From Bacteroidaceae bacterium (lineage in GTDB: Bacteria; Bacteroidota; Bacteroidia; Bacteroidales; Muribaculaceae), in assembly GCA_021768245.1 (NCBI GenBank), contig JAETNO010000001.1, positions 217,531 to 281,530 of the forward strand: 64,000 nt of DNA, in the 5' to 3' direction. Shown piece after piece: positions 28,611 through 38,804 of this stretch (position 1 is the first letter of the stretch; every line of letters begins with the position of its first letter). A program made the position numbers and the translations under genes. The notes under the pieces are model-generated. The model was not told where the DNA came from, searched no databases, and was given only the letters and a program-made list of their open reading frames with translations.

Positions 28611-31268
28611 ATGAGCGAGGATACCTATTCGACAGATGCCATGGAGGAAACCGACCCTAAAATCATAGTCGACACAAGCAACGATGTAATCCGCCATCAA
28701 TTGCGCGGCATGTACCAAAGCTGGTTTCTCGACTATGCGAGCTACGTGATTCTTGAACGCGCCGTCCCTAACATAGAGGATGGCCTAAAACCCGTGCAGC
28801 GGCGCATCCTACACTCCATGAAACTGCTCGACGACGGACGCTTCAACAAAGTGGCCAACATCGTGGGCAACACCATGCAGTTCCACCCCCATGGCGACGC
28901 CTCCATATATGAAGCTCTCGTGCAACTCGGACAAAAGGAACTCCTCGTGGAGACACAGGGAAACTGGGGAAACACCCTGACAGGGGCGGGAGCCGCAGCA
29001 GGCCGATATATCGAAGCCAGGCTCTCGCAGTTCGCCCTCGACGTGGTCTACAATCCCAAGGTGACGGAATGGACCCTCAGCTATGACGGCCGCAAAAAGG
29101 AACCGGTAACCCTCCCCGTAAAATTCCCCCTGCTCCTGTCGAAGGGCGCGGAGGGCATTGCGGTAGGACTGTCCTCGAAAATCCTCCCCCATAATTTCAA
29201 CGAAATAATCGATGCCTGCATAGCATATCTGAGAGGCGAGGAATTCACGCTCTATCCCGACTTTTTCACGGGAGGCTCAATCGACGTGTCGCGCTACAAC
29301 GACGGAGAGCGCGGAGGCGTGGTAAAAATCCGCGCAAAAATCGAGAAAATCGACAACAAGACCCTCGCCATCACTGAAATCCCCTACGGAAAGACCACCG
29401 CGACCCTTATTGAGTCAATAATCAAGGCTCAGGAAACAGGAAAAATCAAGGTGCGCAGCGTCGACGACAACACGGCCCAGACAGCCAACGTAATCGTCCA
29501 TCTCCAGCCCGGAACGTCGAGCGACAAGACAATCGACGCCCTCTACGCTTTCACCGACTGCGAAGTCTCCGTCTCGCCTAACTGCTGCGTGATATCCGAC
29601 AACAAGCCCCACTTCATAGGCGTAAGCGACGTGCTCCGCCATAATGTAGACTCAACCCGCACAATCCTTGGCCGTGAACTGGGCATACAGCTCGACGAAG
29701 TGCGCGAGCAGCTCCACTTTGCTTCGCTCGAGCGTATCTTCATCGAAGAGCGCATCTATAAGGACAAGGGCTATGAAGAGAGCGAGAACCGCGAGGAGGC
29801 AATAGCCCACATCCGCAGCCGCCTCGAAAAATTCAAGGACCTCTTCATCCGCGAAGTGACCGACGACGACATCATAAGGCTCTTCGAAATCAAAATGGGA
29901 CGAATCCTAAAATTCAACGCCCAGAAATGCGAGGAGCAAATCGCCGCCTACCATGAACGCATCAAGGATCTCCAATCGAAGCTCGAACACCTCACGGACT
30001 ACACCATAGAATGGTTCGCCAACCTCAAGCGCAAGTATGGCGACGCCTATCCGCGCATGACTACCATACGCAATTTCGATGCCATCCAGGCCGCCGCTGT
30101 GGCTGAGGCCAACGAGAAGCTATATATCAACCGCGAGGAAGGCTTCATAGGCACATCGCTAAAGAAGGATGAATATCTCTGCAACTGCTCGTCGATTGAC
30201 GATGTTATCATCTTCTACAAGGATGGCCGATACAAAGTGGTGAAAGTCCAAGAGAAACTTTTCATCGGCAAGAATGTGCTTCATGTCGACGTGTTCAAGC
30301 GCAACGACAAGCGCACAGTCTACAATGCCATCTACCGCAACGGAAAGGGAGGCACATACTACATGAAACGCTTCTCTGTCACCGGCATCACCCGCGACAA
30401 GGAGTATAACCTCACCGCAGGCGAGCCGGGTAGCCGTGTCTGCTGGTTTACCGTCAACCCCAACGGCGAGGCCGAAGTGGTCAAGGTGACCCTAAAGCCC
30501 AAACTCCGTCTCAAAACTCTGCAATTCGATGTCGACTTTTCAAAAATGGCAATCAAGGGTCGCAGCGCAATGGGAAATATCGTGACGCGCAACGAAGTCC
30601 ATCACTTCTCATTGAAGGAAAAGGGACGCTCCACACTCGGAGGGCGCGACGTGTGGTACGACCCCGACGTAATGCGCCTCAACTACGACGGCCGTGGCGA
30701 CTACCTCGGCGAATTCAATTCTGGCGACCTCGTGCTCGTCATACAGAAAAACGGCGAATACTACACCTCCACTTTCGAAGCCTCCAACCATTACCCCGAC
30801 AACATCCTTCGCATCGAGAAATTCTCGCCCCACAAGGTATGGACCGCAGTGCTCGACGACGCTGACCAGAAATATCCCTACATCAAACGCTTCACATTCG
30901 AACCGACAACCAAGCCTCAACGCTATCTTGGCGAAAACGAAAAATCCGAGTTGCTGCTCCTCAGCGACGAACCCGGGCTTCACATCGAAGTGACCTTCGG
31001 AGGGGCCGACTCATTCCGTCCCGCGCTCGACGTCGTGGCACGCGATTTCATAGCTGTTAAATCTGTAAAGGCCAAAGGCAAACGCCTTACGACATTTACA
31101 ATCGACCACATCACCGAACTTCCACCGGTTCCAACCGATGAAAACGAGGAGGAAGACTGTGAAAACGAAAATTCCGACGGCAGCGAAGAAAACGAGACCG
31201 CAATAGAGCCTGACCGCAGTGACGATGAAGTGCGCGACGAACTGACCGGCCAACACCGCCTTTTTTAA
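28611..31268 (+). CDS. parC: DNA topoisomerase IV subunit A (GyrA/ParC family)
   Basis: Type IIA topoisomerase subunit that cleaves and rejoins DNA to decatenate and relax chromosomes. The N-terminal winged-helix breakage-reunion domain shows VPNIEDGLKPVQRRILHSM, HPHGDASIYEALVQL and the catalytic Y133 in AAGRYIEARLS. A long coiled coil (~400-470) precedes a beta-propeller-like C-terminal domain (~520-830). The tail (~840-875) is extremely acidic (DENEEEDCENENSDGSEENE). The protein could be named GyrA-like, but the Bacteroidetes paralog with these features is normally the topoisomerase IV subunit; parE is not in the window. It heads a tightly packed run with the next genes (8 bp to 31277). Confidence 0.87.
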   Translation: MSEDTYSTDAMEETDPKIIVDTSNDVIRHQLRGMYQSWFLDYASYVILERAVPNIEDGLKPVQRRILHSMKLLDDGRFNKVANIVGNTMQFHPHGDASIYEALVQLGQKELLVETQGNWGNTLTGAGAAAGRYIEARLSQFALDVVYNPKVTEWTLSYDGRKKEPVTLPVKFPLLLSKGAEGIAVGLSSKILPHNFNEIIDACIAYLRGEEFTLYPDFFTGGSIDVSRYNDGERGGVVKIRAKIEKIDNKTLAITEIPYGKTTATLIESIIKAQETGKIKVRSVDDNTAQTANVIVHLQPGTSSDKTIDALYAFTDCEVSVSPNCCVISDNKPHFIGVSDVLRHNVDSTRTILGRELGIQLDEVREQLHFASLERIFIEERIYKDKGYEESENREEAIAHIRSRLEKFKDLFIREVTDDDIIRLFEIKMGRILKFNAQKCEEQIAAYHERIKDLQSKLEHLTDYTIEWFANLKRKYGDAYPRMTTIRNFDAIQAAAVAEANEKLYINREEGFIGTSLKKDEYLCNCSSIDDVIIFYKDGRYKVVKVQEKLFIGKNVLHVDVFKRNDKRTVYNAIYRNGKGGTYYMKRFSVTGITRDKEYNLTAGEPGSRVCWFTVNPNGEAEVVKVTLKPKLRLKTLQFDVDFSKMAIKGRSAMGNIVTRNEVHHFSLKEKGRSTLGGRDVWYDPDVMRLNYDGRGDYLGEFNSGDLVLVIQKNGEYYTSTFEASNHYPDNILRIEKFSPHKVWTAVLDDADQKYPYIKRFTFEPTTKPQRYLGENEKSELLLLSDEPGLHIEVTFGGADSFRPALDVVARDFIAVKSVKAKGKRLTTFTIDHITELPPVPTDENEEEDCENENSDGSEENETAIEPDRSDDEVRDELTGQHRLF

Positions 31269-31276
31269 CTTTAACT

Positions 31277-32134
31277 ATGATAAAGCGACTACTCCTTCTG
31301 CTGACGGTAATCGTCCCGACCCTGCAGCTTAAAGCCATCGACCGTGATTCAACCGAGACAATCCTGCGGCCTGTCTTCGCGGCATATACCGTCGAGGCCG
31401 GTTCCGCACATCTCACCGACACATATCTCACACCCCTTAAATACGACGGCTGGCATGCGGCTATAGACTATCAGCGCTATCAGGCAATGAAATTCTCCCC
31501 GGAGAACTGGACCATGAGGCTTCATCTCAACCTGACAGCCGACAAGACCGACAACCCGGCGCGCAACGCTTCGATGTGGAGCCTGATGCTCGCGGCAGAC
31601 TGGGGCATGATGCATAAGTTCCGCCCTGTCGAGAATCTCACGCTCGCTCTCGGCGGTTCGACTGGAATAGAAATCGGCTGCCTCTACAATGACCGCAACG
31701 GCAACAATCCCGCCTCCGCCAAGGCGGCATGGACAGTGAATCTCACCGGCTTCGCTTCATACCGCACCCAGCTCTGGAAAATACCCGTTACCCTCACCTA
31801 TCATCCCACCCTTCCACTGACAGGAATATTCTTTTCACCCGACTACGGGGAGCTATATTACGAAATCTATCTCGGCGACCACTCCGGACTCGTCCACGGG
31901 GCATGGTGGGGCAACTATTTCAGTCTGGACAACCAGCTGAGCGCAGACTTCAGCTTCGGTTCCACCAACCTGCGTCTCGGATACCACGGCAAGATATTCT
32001 CATCGAAGGTCAACGACATCGTGACCAACATCTTCACCCATGCCTTCACAATCGGCATAAGCGGTGAATGGATTTCCATCAATCCCCGCAAGGGAATCCC
32101 CGCAAAAACAAGAATCATAAACGCCCTCTACTGA
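31277..32134 (+). CDS. DUF3316-like exported protein
   Basis: A 285-residue protein with an N-terminal signal peptide (KRLLLLLTVIVPTLQLKA). It continues ETILRPVFAAYTVEAGSAHLTDTYLTPLKYDGWHAAIDYQRYQAMKF and has the alternating aromatic strands of a small outer-membrane barrel (LNLTADKTDNPARNASMWSLMLAADWGM, SADFSFGSTNLRLGYHGKIF). The pattern fits the Bacteroidales family DUF3316, of unknown function. It lies 8 bp after parC and 1 bp before the S41 protease gene, so it is co-transcribed with them. The C-terminus ends in a strand region without an aromatic terminal residue. Confidence 0.7.
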   Translation: MIKRLLLLLTVIVPTLQLKAIDRDSTETILRPVFAAYTVEAGSAHLTDTYLTPLKYDGWHAAIDYQRYQAMKFSPENWTMRLHLNLTADKTDNPARNASMWSLMLAADWGMMHKFRPVENLTLALGGSTGIEIGCLYNDRNGNNPASAKAAWTVNLTGFASYRTQLWKIPVTLTYHPTLPLTGIFFSPDYGELYYEIYLGDHSGLVHGAWWGNYFSLDNQLSADFSFGSTNLRLGYHGKIFSSKVNDIVTNIFTHAFTIGISGEWISINPRKGIPAKTRIINALY

Positions 32135-32135
32135 C

Positions 32136-33188
32136 ATGAACAGAATAATCTTCACACTGCTCTGCGCCCTTATCCTTTCATGCATGAGTTCATGTCATAA
32201 GGTAGAGGAATATGCCAATGACCCACGGGGTAATTTTGAGGCCCTGTGGACTATACTCGACGAGCACTATTGCTTCTTCGAGGAGAAAGGAGTGGACTGG
32301 GACGCCGTCCATGACAAATACGCACGCCGCATCGGGGATGAAATGACCCGCGAGGAACTTTTCATTGTATGCGCCGACATGCTCGACGAGCTCCGCGACG
32401 GCCACGTGAACCTCACCGCGCCATTCAACACCTCCTATTATCGCAAATGGTGGAGCGACTACCCGCAGAACTTCTCCGAACGGCTAATCGAAGAGGCTTA
32501 TTTCAACTTCAACTACCGCCAGAGTTCGGGCATGATGTTCGGAATCCTGTCGGAGAACATCGGTTATATCCGCTACTCCTCCTTCTCGACACCGATAGGT
32601 GAAGGCAACCTCGACAATGTGCTCTACTTCCTGCGCAACACCCAGGGATTAATCATAGATATCCGCGACAATGGAGGCGGAAACCTCACGAATGTCCGCA
32701 CTCTCGTGGCCCGCTTCATAACAGAACCGACCGTAGTCGGCTACATATCCCATAAGACCGGCCCGGGCCACAATGATTTCTCCGAACCACGGGCCTTCAC
32801 CTACAATCCGGCCGACATAGGCCGCATACGCTGGGGCAAACCCGTAATTGTGCTGACGAACCGCTCCACATTCTCAGCGGCAAATAATTTCGCATCAATA
32901 ATGAAGTTCCTGCCCGGAGTCCGTATCGTTGGTGCCACGACAGGAGGAGGGAGCGGACTCCCCTACTCGTCGGAAATCCCCTGCGGATGGTCGGTACGCT
33001 TCTCCGCATGTTCGATGCTTGACGCCGACAGGGTCAGCACCGAAGGCGGAGTGGAGCCATCCGAAGGCTGCGCGATAGATATGAATCCACAGGATGCACT
33101 ACAAGGGAAGGACAGCATACTTGAATTCGCCATCGCCCTCCTGCAATCCAACATAATCCCCACTCAAACACCAACCGAAAACACCTGA
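32136..33188 (+). CDS. S41-family peptidase, lipoprotein
   Basis: A 350-residue C-terminal-processing-type serine protease. The signal sequence ends in a Cys-rich lipobox region (ALILSCMSSCHK), so it is probably a lipoprotein. The tail-specific protease core shows GYIRYSSFSTPIGEGNLDNVLYFL, GLIIDIRDNGGGNLTNVRTLVARF, PVIVLTNRSTFSAANNFASIMKFLPGVRIVGATTGGGSG. The nucleophile is S247 in TFSAAN. There is no PDZ-like segment between the N-terminal helical part and the core, which makes it one of the short Bacteroidetes S41 proteins. It is 1 bp from the preceding gene and 8 bp from dnaE. Confidence 0.88.
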   Translation: MNRIIFTLLCALILSCMSSCHKVEEYANDPRGNFEALWTILDEHYCFFEEKGVDWDAVHDKYARRIGDEMTREELFIVCADMLDELRDGHVNLTAPFNTSYYRKWWSDYPQNFSERLIEEAYFNFNYRQSSGMMFGILSENIGYIRYSSFSTPIGEGNLDNVLYFLRNTQGLIIDIRDNGGGNLTNVRTLVARFITEPTVVGYISHKTGPGHNDFSEPRAFTYNPADIGRIRWGKPVIVLTNRSTFSAANNFASIMKFLPGVRIVGATTGGGSGLPYSSEIPCGWSVRFSACSMLDADRVSTEGGVEPSEGCAIDMNPQDALQGKDSILEFAIALLQSNIIPTQTPTENT

Positions 33189-33196
33189 ACCAAGAT

Positions 33197-36100
33197 ATGG
33201 CCCAACAGTTCGTACATCTCCACGTCCACAGCCAGTACTCACTCCTCGACGGACAGGCATCCGTGACAGGCCTCGTAGACAAGGCCCTCGCTCTCGGGAT
33301 GCCCGGCTTCGCGCTCACCGACCACGGCAACATGTTCGGCATAAAGGAATATTTCAATTATGTCAACAAACTGAAAGGGAAATACAAAGGCAAGCTCGCC
33401 GACCTTCAGAAAAAGCTTGACGAAGCCACTCCCGAGGAAGCGGAAAAAATGCGTCCCGAAGTGGAGGCTGAGATGGCGGAAATAAAACGCAAGCTTGATT
33501 TCAAACCCATATTCGGCTGCGAGATGTATGTGGCCAAAGGTTCCCTGACCGACCGCTCCGACAAGACCGACAAGGGACGCCACCTTGTTGTCATCGCCAA
33601 AAACCTCAAAGGCTATAAGAACCTTATAAAAATCGTGTCACAGGGACACACCGAAGGGTTCTATCACCATCCACGAACCGACAAAGCCGCTCTCGCGGCC
33701 CACCGCGAAGGCCTGATAGTCTGCTCCGCCTGCCTTGGCGGCGAGATTCCACGCCTTATCGCCGAAGGCAACATAGCCGAGGCCGAAAAACAGGTGCTGT
33801 GGTTCAAGGAAACTTTCGGCGACGACTACTATATCGAGCTGCAACGCCACAAGACCGACCTCCCGGGAGGAAACCGCGAGACATTCGAAGAACAGCAGAG
33901 GGTCAATCCCGTACTGATTGAGCTCGCCCGTAAACACGGGATCAAGATAATAGCCACCAACGACTCCCACTTCATCAACGCCGAGGATGCCGAGGCCCAC
34001 GACCGCCTCATCTGCATCTCGACCAACAACTATGTGGCTGACCCGACGCGCATGCGCTACACGAAGCAGGAATGGTTCAAAAGCCAGGAAGAGATGGCGG
34101 CAATCTTCCCCGACCTTCCCGAAGCGCTTGAAAACACCATTGAAATCATCAATAAGGTAGAGACCTATTCGATTGACCATACGCCAATCATGCCCTTCTT
34201 CGAAATTCCGGAGGATTTCGGCACCGAGGAGGAATACCGCAGCCGCATCACGGAGCAGGAACTCTTCGACGAGTTCACCCGTGACGAAAACGGCAATGTG
34301 GTGCTGTCGCCTGAAGCGGCACAGAAGAAAATCGACAAGCTCGGAGGCTACGACAAACTCTACCGTATAAAATTCGAAGCCGACTATCTTTCAAAGCTCG
34401 CCTATGAAGGAGCCGCGCGCCGCTATGGCACACCGCTCACCGACGAGCTTGAAGAACGCATAAGGTTCGAGCTTTACATCATGAAGACCATGGGTTTCCC
34501 GGGATACTTCCTGATTGTGCAGGACTTCATCAATGTAGCCCGCCACAAGCTCGGAGTCAGCGTAGGACCCGGACGTGGGTCAGCGGCAGGAAGTGTGGTG
34601 GCCTACTGTCTCGGAATCACCCAGGTAGACCCTATAAAATATGACCTGCTTTTCGAACGTTTCCTCAATCCTGACCGAATCTCGCTCCCCGATATCGACG
34701 TGGACTTCGACGACGACGGACGCGCCGATGTGCTCCACTACGTGACCGAACGCTATGGAGAAGAGAAGGTGGCCCATATCATCACCTTCGGCACCATGGC
34801 GGCGAAATCGGCAATCAAGGATGTGGCCCGCGTCGAACAGCTGCCTCTTCCCGAAAGCAACCGTCTGGCAAACCTTGTGCCCAAACGCATGCCCGACGAC
34901 CCCCAGACGGGAAAGACACTCAAAACCAATCTCAAGAACTGTTATAAGTTCGTGCCTGAATTCACTCCCGAACTCAGTTCGGGCAACCCCCTGATCCGCG
35001 AGACACTTGAATACGCCCTGCGTCTTGAGGGCAACGTGCGCAACACCGGCGTCCACGCCTGCGGAGTGATTATCTGCCGCGACCCCATCACCGACTGGGT
35101 GCCTGTGGCCACCGCTGTCGACAAGAGCGTCGACTCAAAGGACAACGATAAGATGATTGTGACCCAATATGAAGGCTCAATCATCGAGGACACAGGCCTT
35201 ATCAAGATGGACTTCCTCGGATTGAAGACTCTCTCGATTATCAAGGAGGCCCTTTCAAACATAAAGCAGACCAAGGGAATCGATATCGACATAGACAATA
35301 TCGACATCACAGACCCGAAGACCTATGAGCTGTATTGCCAGGGGCACACCACCGGAACATTCCAGTTTGAGTCGGCAGGAATGCAGAAATATCTCCGTGA
35401 GCTACAGCCATCAACTTTCGAAGACCTCATAGCCATGAACGCCCTCTACCGTCCGGGGCCAATGGACTATATCCCCGACTTCATCGCCCGAAAGCACGGA
35501 CGCAGCCCCATCACATACGATATCCCGGTGATGGAAAAATACCTGAAAGACACCTATGGAGTCACCGTCTATCAGGAACAGGTCATGCTTCTGTCGCGAC
35601 TGCTTGCAAACTTCACGCGAGGCCAGAGCGATACCCTCCGCAAGGCCATGGGTAAAAAGCTAATCGACAAGATGAACGAGCTGAAGGGTCTCTTCCTTAA
35701 AGGCGGACAAGCCAACGGACATGACCCGAAAGTGCTCGACAAAATATGGAAGGACTGGGAGAAATTCGCATCCTATGCCTTCAATAAGAGCCATGCCACA
35801 TGCTATTCGTGGGTTGCCTTCCAGACCGCCTGGCTCAAGGCCAACTATCCCTCCGAATACATGGCCGCTATCCTGACCCGCAACCGTTCGGATATCAACA
35901 AGCTCACGGGCTTCATGGACGAGTGCAAGCGCATGAAGATTTCCGTACTCGGACCGGATATCAATGAAAGTTTCATGGAGTTCGGTGTCAACCATCACGG
36001 CGACATCCGCTTCGGTCTTGCTGCAATCAAAGGTGTCGGCGAGAACGTGGTCAAAGCCATCATCAACGAGCGCAAGGAGAACGGCCCCTACGAATCGATC

Positions 36101-37015
36101 TATGATTTCGTGGAGCGCGTCCCCTCCTCGGCCATCAACCGACGGGTCTTCGAAAACCTCGTCTATGCCGGGGCTTTCGACAGCTTCGACGGAGTCAAAC
36201 GCGAGGATTTCTTCTACGAGAATCCCAACGGTCAGGTATTCACCGAAGTCCTCGTCCGCTACGGTCAGGCCTTCCAGAACGACAGGAACAACTCGGCCAT
36301 GTCGCTTTTCGGCGACGATTCTGAGATGAGCACGGCAGGACGCCCGCCGATAGTGCCTCAGAGCGAATGGGCGGCAGCCGTGAAGCTCGAGCGCGAACGC
36401 GAACTTGTCGGCATGTACCTCTCGGCCCACCCGCTCGACCCCTTCTATATGGAGCTTAACTACGGAACGTCGTGCACAGTCAAAGGCTACAATGAATTCT
36501 CTCCTGTAGAAGGCGTTGACCTTACTTTCGGGGGCATGGTAGTGGAATTCCAGAGCCGGCCGTCGAAGCGCGGCGGCCAGTTCGGCATACTCAAGATAGA
36601 GGACTATACCGGAAGCGCGGAGTTCATGCTCTTCGAGGAGAACTATATAAAATTCCATAACTACGGAGTGCCCGGCACACCTATATTAATAAGCGGACGC
36701 TACGAGCGCCGGTTCGCGAATTCCGACCTTCGCTTCAATATCCACAACATCACGCTGCTCAACAACGTAAAAGGACAACTCGTACGCAGCATAACCATAG
36801 ACCTGCCATCGGAGAAAGTGACGCAGCATATCAAAGAGCTGATTGAGGACGAAATCCGCAGCGACGCCAACGCCAAGGGAGAGCTGTCCTTCCGCATCTT
36901 CGACCCGACCATCAACCGCTCGCTCCACCTCAGCTCCACGCGGCGCATCCCCATCTCACGAAAACTCGTCGAGACCCTGACCGAAGAGGACATCTCATTT
37001 TCCATCAATGACTGA
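33197..37015 (+). CDS. dnaE: DNA polymerase III subunit alpha
   Basis: Replicative polymerase catalytic subunit, 1272 residues. The N-terminal PHP domain begins FVHLHVHSQYSLLDG and contains a charged helical insertion (KLADLQKKLDEATPEEAEKMRPEVEAEMAEIKRKL). The palm carries the catalytic aspartates in SLPDIDVDFDD (D501, D503), preceded by SVGPGRGSAAGSVVAYCLGI. VTVYQEQVMLLSRLLANFTRGQSDTLRKAMGKK is the fingers segment. A tandem helix-hairpin-helix and an OB fold (LTFGGMVVEFQSRPSKRGGQFGILKIEDYTGSAEFMLFEENY) form the C-terminus. There is no exonuclease insertion, so it is the DnaE rather than the PolC type. It is probably translated from the same transcript as the upstream peptidase gene. Confidence 0.96.
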   Translation: MAQQFVHLHVHSQYSLLDGQASVTGLVDKALALGMPGFALTDHGNMFGIKEYFNYVNKLKGKYKGKLADLQKKLDEATPEEAEKMRPEVEAEMAEIKRKLDFKPIFGCEMYVAKGSLTDRSDKTDKGRHLVVIAKNLKGYKNLIKIVSQGHTEGFYHHPRTDKAALAAHREGLIVCSACLGGEIPRLIAEGNIAEAEKQVLWFKETFGDDYYIELQRHKTDLPGGNRETFEEQQRVNPVLIELARKHGIKIIATNDSHFINAEDAEAHDRLICISTNNYVADPTRMRYTKQEWFKSQEEMAAIFPDLPEALENTIEIINKVETYSIDHTPIMPFFEIPEDFGTEEEYRSRITEQELFDEFTRDENGNVVLSPEAAQKKIDKLGGYDKLYRIKFEADYLSKLAYEGAARRYGTPLTDELEERIRFELYIMKTMGFPGYFLIVQDFINVARHKLGVSVGPGRGSAAGSVVAYCLGITQVDPIKYDLLFERFLNPDRISLPDIDVDFDDDGRADVLHYVTERYGEEKVAHIITFGTMAAKSAIKDVARVEQLPLPESNRLANLVPKRMPDDPQTGKTLKTNLKNCYKFVPEFTPELSSGNPLIRETLEYALRLEGNVRNTGVHACGVIICRDPITDWVPVATAVDKSVDSKDNDKMIVTQYEGSIIEDTGLIKMDFLGLKTLSIIKEALSNIKQTKGIDIDIDNIDITDPKTYELYCQGHTTGTFQFESAGMQKYLRELQPSTFEDLIAMNALYRPGPMDYIPDFIARKHGRSPITYDIPVMEKYLKDTYGVTVYQEQVMLLSRLLANFTRGQSDTLRKAMGKKLIDKMNELKGLFLKGGQANGHDPKVLDKIWKDWEKFASYAFNKSHATCYSWVAFQTAWLKANYPSEYMAAILTRNRSDINKLTGFMDECKRMKISVLGPDINESFMEFGVNHHGDIRFGLAAIKGVGENVVKAIINERKENGPYESIYDFVERVPSSAINRRVFENLVYAGAFDSFDGVKREDFFYENPNGQVFTEVLVRYGQAFQNDRNNSAMSLFGDDSEMSTAGRPPIVPQSEWAAAVKLERERELVGMYLSAHPLDPFYMELNYGTSCTVKGYNEFSPVEGVDLTFGGMVVEFQSRPSKRGGQFGILKIEDYTGSAEFMLFEENYIKFHNYGVPGTPILISGRYERRFANSDLRFNIHNITLLNNVKGQLVRSITIDLPSEKVTQHIKELIEDEIRSDANAKGELSFRIFDPTINRSLHLSSTRRIPISRKLVETLTEEDISFSIND

Positions 37016-37071
37016 TAACAAAGGGGGCTGAATCATAGTGTATATTAAGATAAACTAAAACCATACGAGAC

Positions 37072-38145
37072 ATGAATAAAACGCTTTTTGCAATGATGGC
37101 CATAATCCTTTCATCGATTGACGGAATAGCGCTTGACTATACAATCACCGGCAAGATTGCCAATCTCGACGGCAAGACCATCTATCTCTATGACTATGAC
37201 ACCCGGCAAAAAATCGACTCCGCCATTATCTCCAATGGAAGCTTCTCAATCAAGGGGAGCTATTACAGGCCGGCATATGTGCGTGTCGAATCGGGACGGG
37301 AATATTCAAACTGTATCCTTGAGCCCCAAAATGTAGTCGTGGATTTCACAACCCACCAGCCTCTGTCGGGAGGAGGACTTAATAACAAGCTGATTGAATT
37401 CAACCAGTCGGAAGAAAAAATATATAACAGACTTGATGCCCTGAGGGATTCCATCGGGAAACTGCCCGTCGCCGAGTCGGAAAAATCGGATATATTCCAA
37501 AAAATCGCCCGTGAAATCGTCTCCGCCTTCACTGATGGTCTTCCGGAAACCATAATCCTGAACCCGAATGGCTTAGGCGAAGTCGCTATGAAGAGCTATG
37601 GCGGTTTTTCGTCAATTACTCCGCAACAGTGGGATGAACTCTACGCCCGACTTCCCGACTATCACAAAGAAAGGAAGCTTACAAAAAGATATAATGACCA
37701 ATATGCCAACAGAGCTAAAAGTGAGGTAGGGAAACCATTCATAAACTTCAAGGGAAAAAGCCTTGACGGAAAGGAGGTCAAGCTCTCTGACTATGTCGGA
37801 AAAGGCAAATATATACTTGTTGACTTCTGGGCCACATGGTGCGCTCCATGCCGGAAAGAAGCTGCCGAAGTGTTGACTCCCCTCTATGAGAAATATGGCA
37901 AGCACAAGGATTTCGAAATCCTCGGAATCCAGGTGTGGGAAGATTCCGAACGTATGACAGAATATCTTGCAAAGCATCCTTCGCCATGGCCACAGATAAT
38001 CGGAGCCGGGAAAAAGCCGATGAAGCTTTACGGATTCGATTTCATACCTATGATTATACTTTTCGGGCCGGACGGAACCATCCTCTCACGTGATTTGCGT
38101 GGTGACAGACTTGTGTCCACGGTCGAATCTTATCTCAATAAATAG
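37072..38145 (+). CDS. TlpA-like thiol-disulfide oxidoreductase with DUF4369-type N-terminus
   Basis: A 357-residue exported protein (signal peptide KTLFAMMAIILSSIDGIALD). Residues ~22-110 (YTITGKIANLDGKTIYLYDYDTRQKIDSAIISNGSFSIKG) are the DUF4369-like beta domain typical of Bacteroidetes. The C-terminal half is a TlpA/ResA-like thioredoxin fold with the active site WATWCAPCRKEAAEVL and GFDFIPMIILFGPDGTILSRDLRG. Family members act as periplasmic thiol reductases, for example in cytochrome maturation or redox homeostasis. It lies 56 bp after dnaE and before trxA, giving two thioredoxin-fold proteins side by side. Confidence 0.88.
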   Translation: MNKTLFAMMAIILSSIDGIALDYTITGKIANLDGKTIYLYDYDTRQKIDSAIISNGSFSIKGSYYRPAYVRVESGREYSNCILEPQNVVVDFTTHQPLSGGGLNNKLIEFNQSEEKIYNRLDALRDSIGKLPVAESEKSDIFQKIAREIVSAFTDGLPETIILNPNGLGEVAMKSYGGFSSITPQQWDELYARLPDYHKERKLTKRYNDQYANRAKSEVGKPFINFKGKSLDGKEVKLSDYVGKGKYILVDFWATWCAPCRKEAAEVLTPLYEKYGKHKDFEILGIQVWEDSERMTEYLAKHPSPWPQIIGAGKKPMKLYGFDFIPMIILFGPDGTILSRDLRGDRLVSTVESYLNK

Positions 38146-38325
38146 GATTTGCGAGCGGGACGACCGAGAAAATTTGAAGGCGTTGTCAGGGCAGACGTAT
38201 ACTAAAAAAGTTAAATATACTTCCAATCTTCAAAGCCTGTCGGGGTGGAATCTCGATGAATTTGCCTAAATTTGCAGGACCGTTAGGACAGGAAACAAAA
38301 ACTCAACCTCTAAATACTAATTGTA

Positions 38326-38646
38326 ATGAACTTTACAGATCAAAACGTACACGACATTATCGCTTCGGGCAAACCCGTCGTTATTGACTTTTGGGCTACA
38401 TGGTGTGGTCCCTGCCAGCGCATGACCCCCATCGTTGAAGAGCTCGCAGAGCAATATAAGGACAGTGCAGTAATCGGCAAATACAATATCGAGGAGGAAA
38501 ACGACCTCACTACCGAGTTCCGCATCATGTCAATCCCCACCATCCTCTTCTTCAAGAACGGTGAGCAGGTGCGCGACCTCCGTCTCGCCGGCGCACAGCC
38601 CAAAGAAAAGCTCGAAGAGCAAATCAAGAAGCTTATCGCTCTTTAA
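38326..38646 (+). CDS. trxA: Thioredoxin
   Basis: A 106-residue cytoplasmic thioredoxin with VVIDFWATWCGPCQRMTPIVEELAEQYKDSAVIGKYNIEEENDLTTEFRIMSIPTILFFKNGEQVRDLRLAGAQPKEKLEEQI. The WCGPC active site and the cis-proline before TILFF are intact. It reduces protein disulfides with thioredoxin reductase, which is not in the window. A TAAATTTG box (38267-38274) may be its promoter. The gene ends at a very strong inverted repeat shared with the convergent endoglucanase gene. Confidence 0.93.
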   Translation: MNFTDQNVHDIIASGKPVVIDFWATWCGPCQRMTPIVEELAEQYKDSAVIGKYNIEEENDLTTEFRIMSIPTILFFKNGEQVRDLRLAGAQPKEKLEEQIKKLIAL

Positions 38647-38672
38647 TCTTTTTCTATTATAATCCATATCCG

Positions 38673-38790
38673 AAAAAGGTACATAAATTCAAAAATCACA
38701 GAAACAACAGATTAATTTTTCGGTATAGAAAACATCTGTCCGAAATGACATTCTGTTGTTTCTGTGATTTTTGAATTTATGTACCTTTTT
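38673..38790. terminator. 39-bp perfect inverted repeat between convergent genes (bidirectional terminator)
   Basis: Bases 38673-38711 are the exact reverse complement of 38752-38790. An inner TTTCGG/CCGAAA pair continues the stem within the 40-bp loop. The arms begin AAAAAGG and end CCTTTTT, so either strand would produce a hairpin followed by a T-run between trxA (+) and the GH5 gene (-). Confidence 0.8.
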
Positions 38791-38804
38791 TACAAGGAGA
38801 AGAG

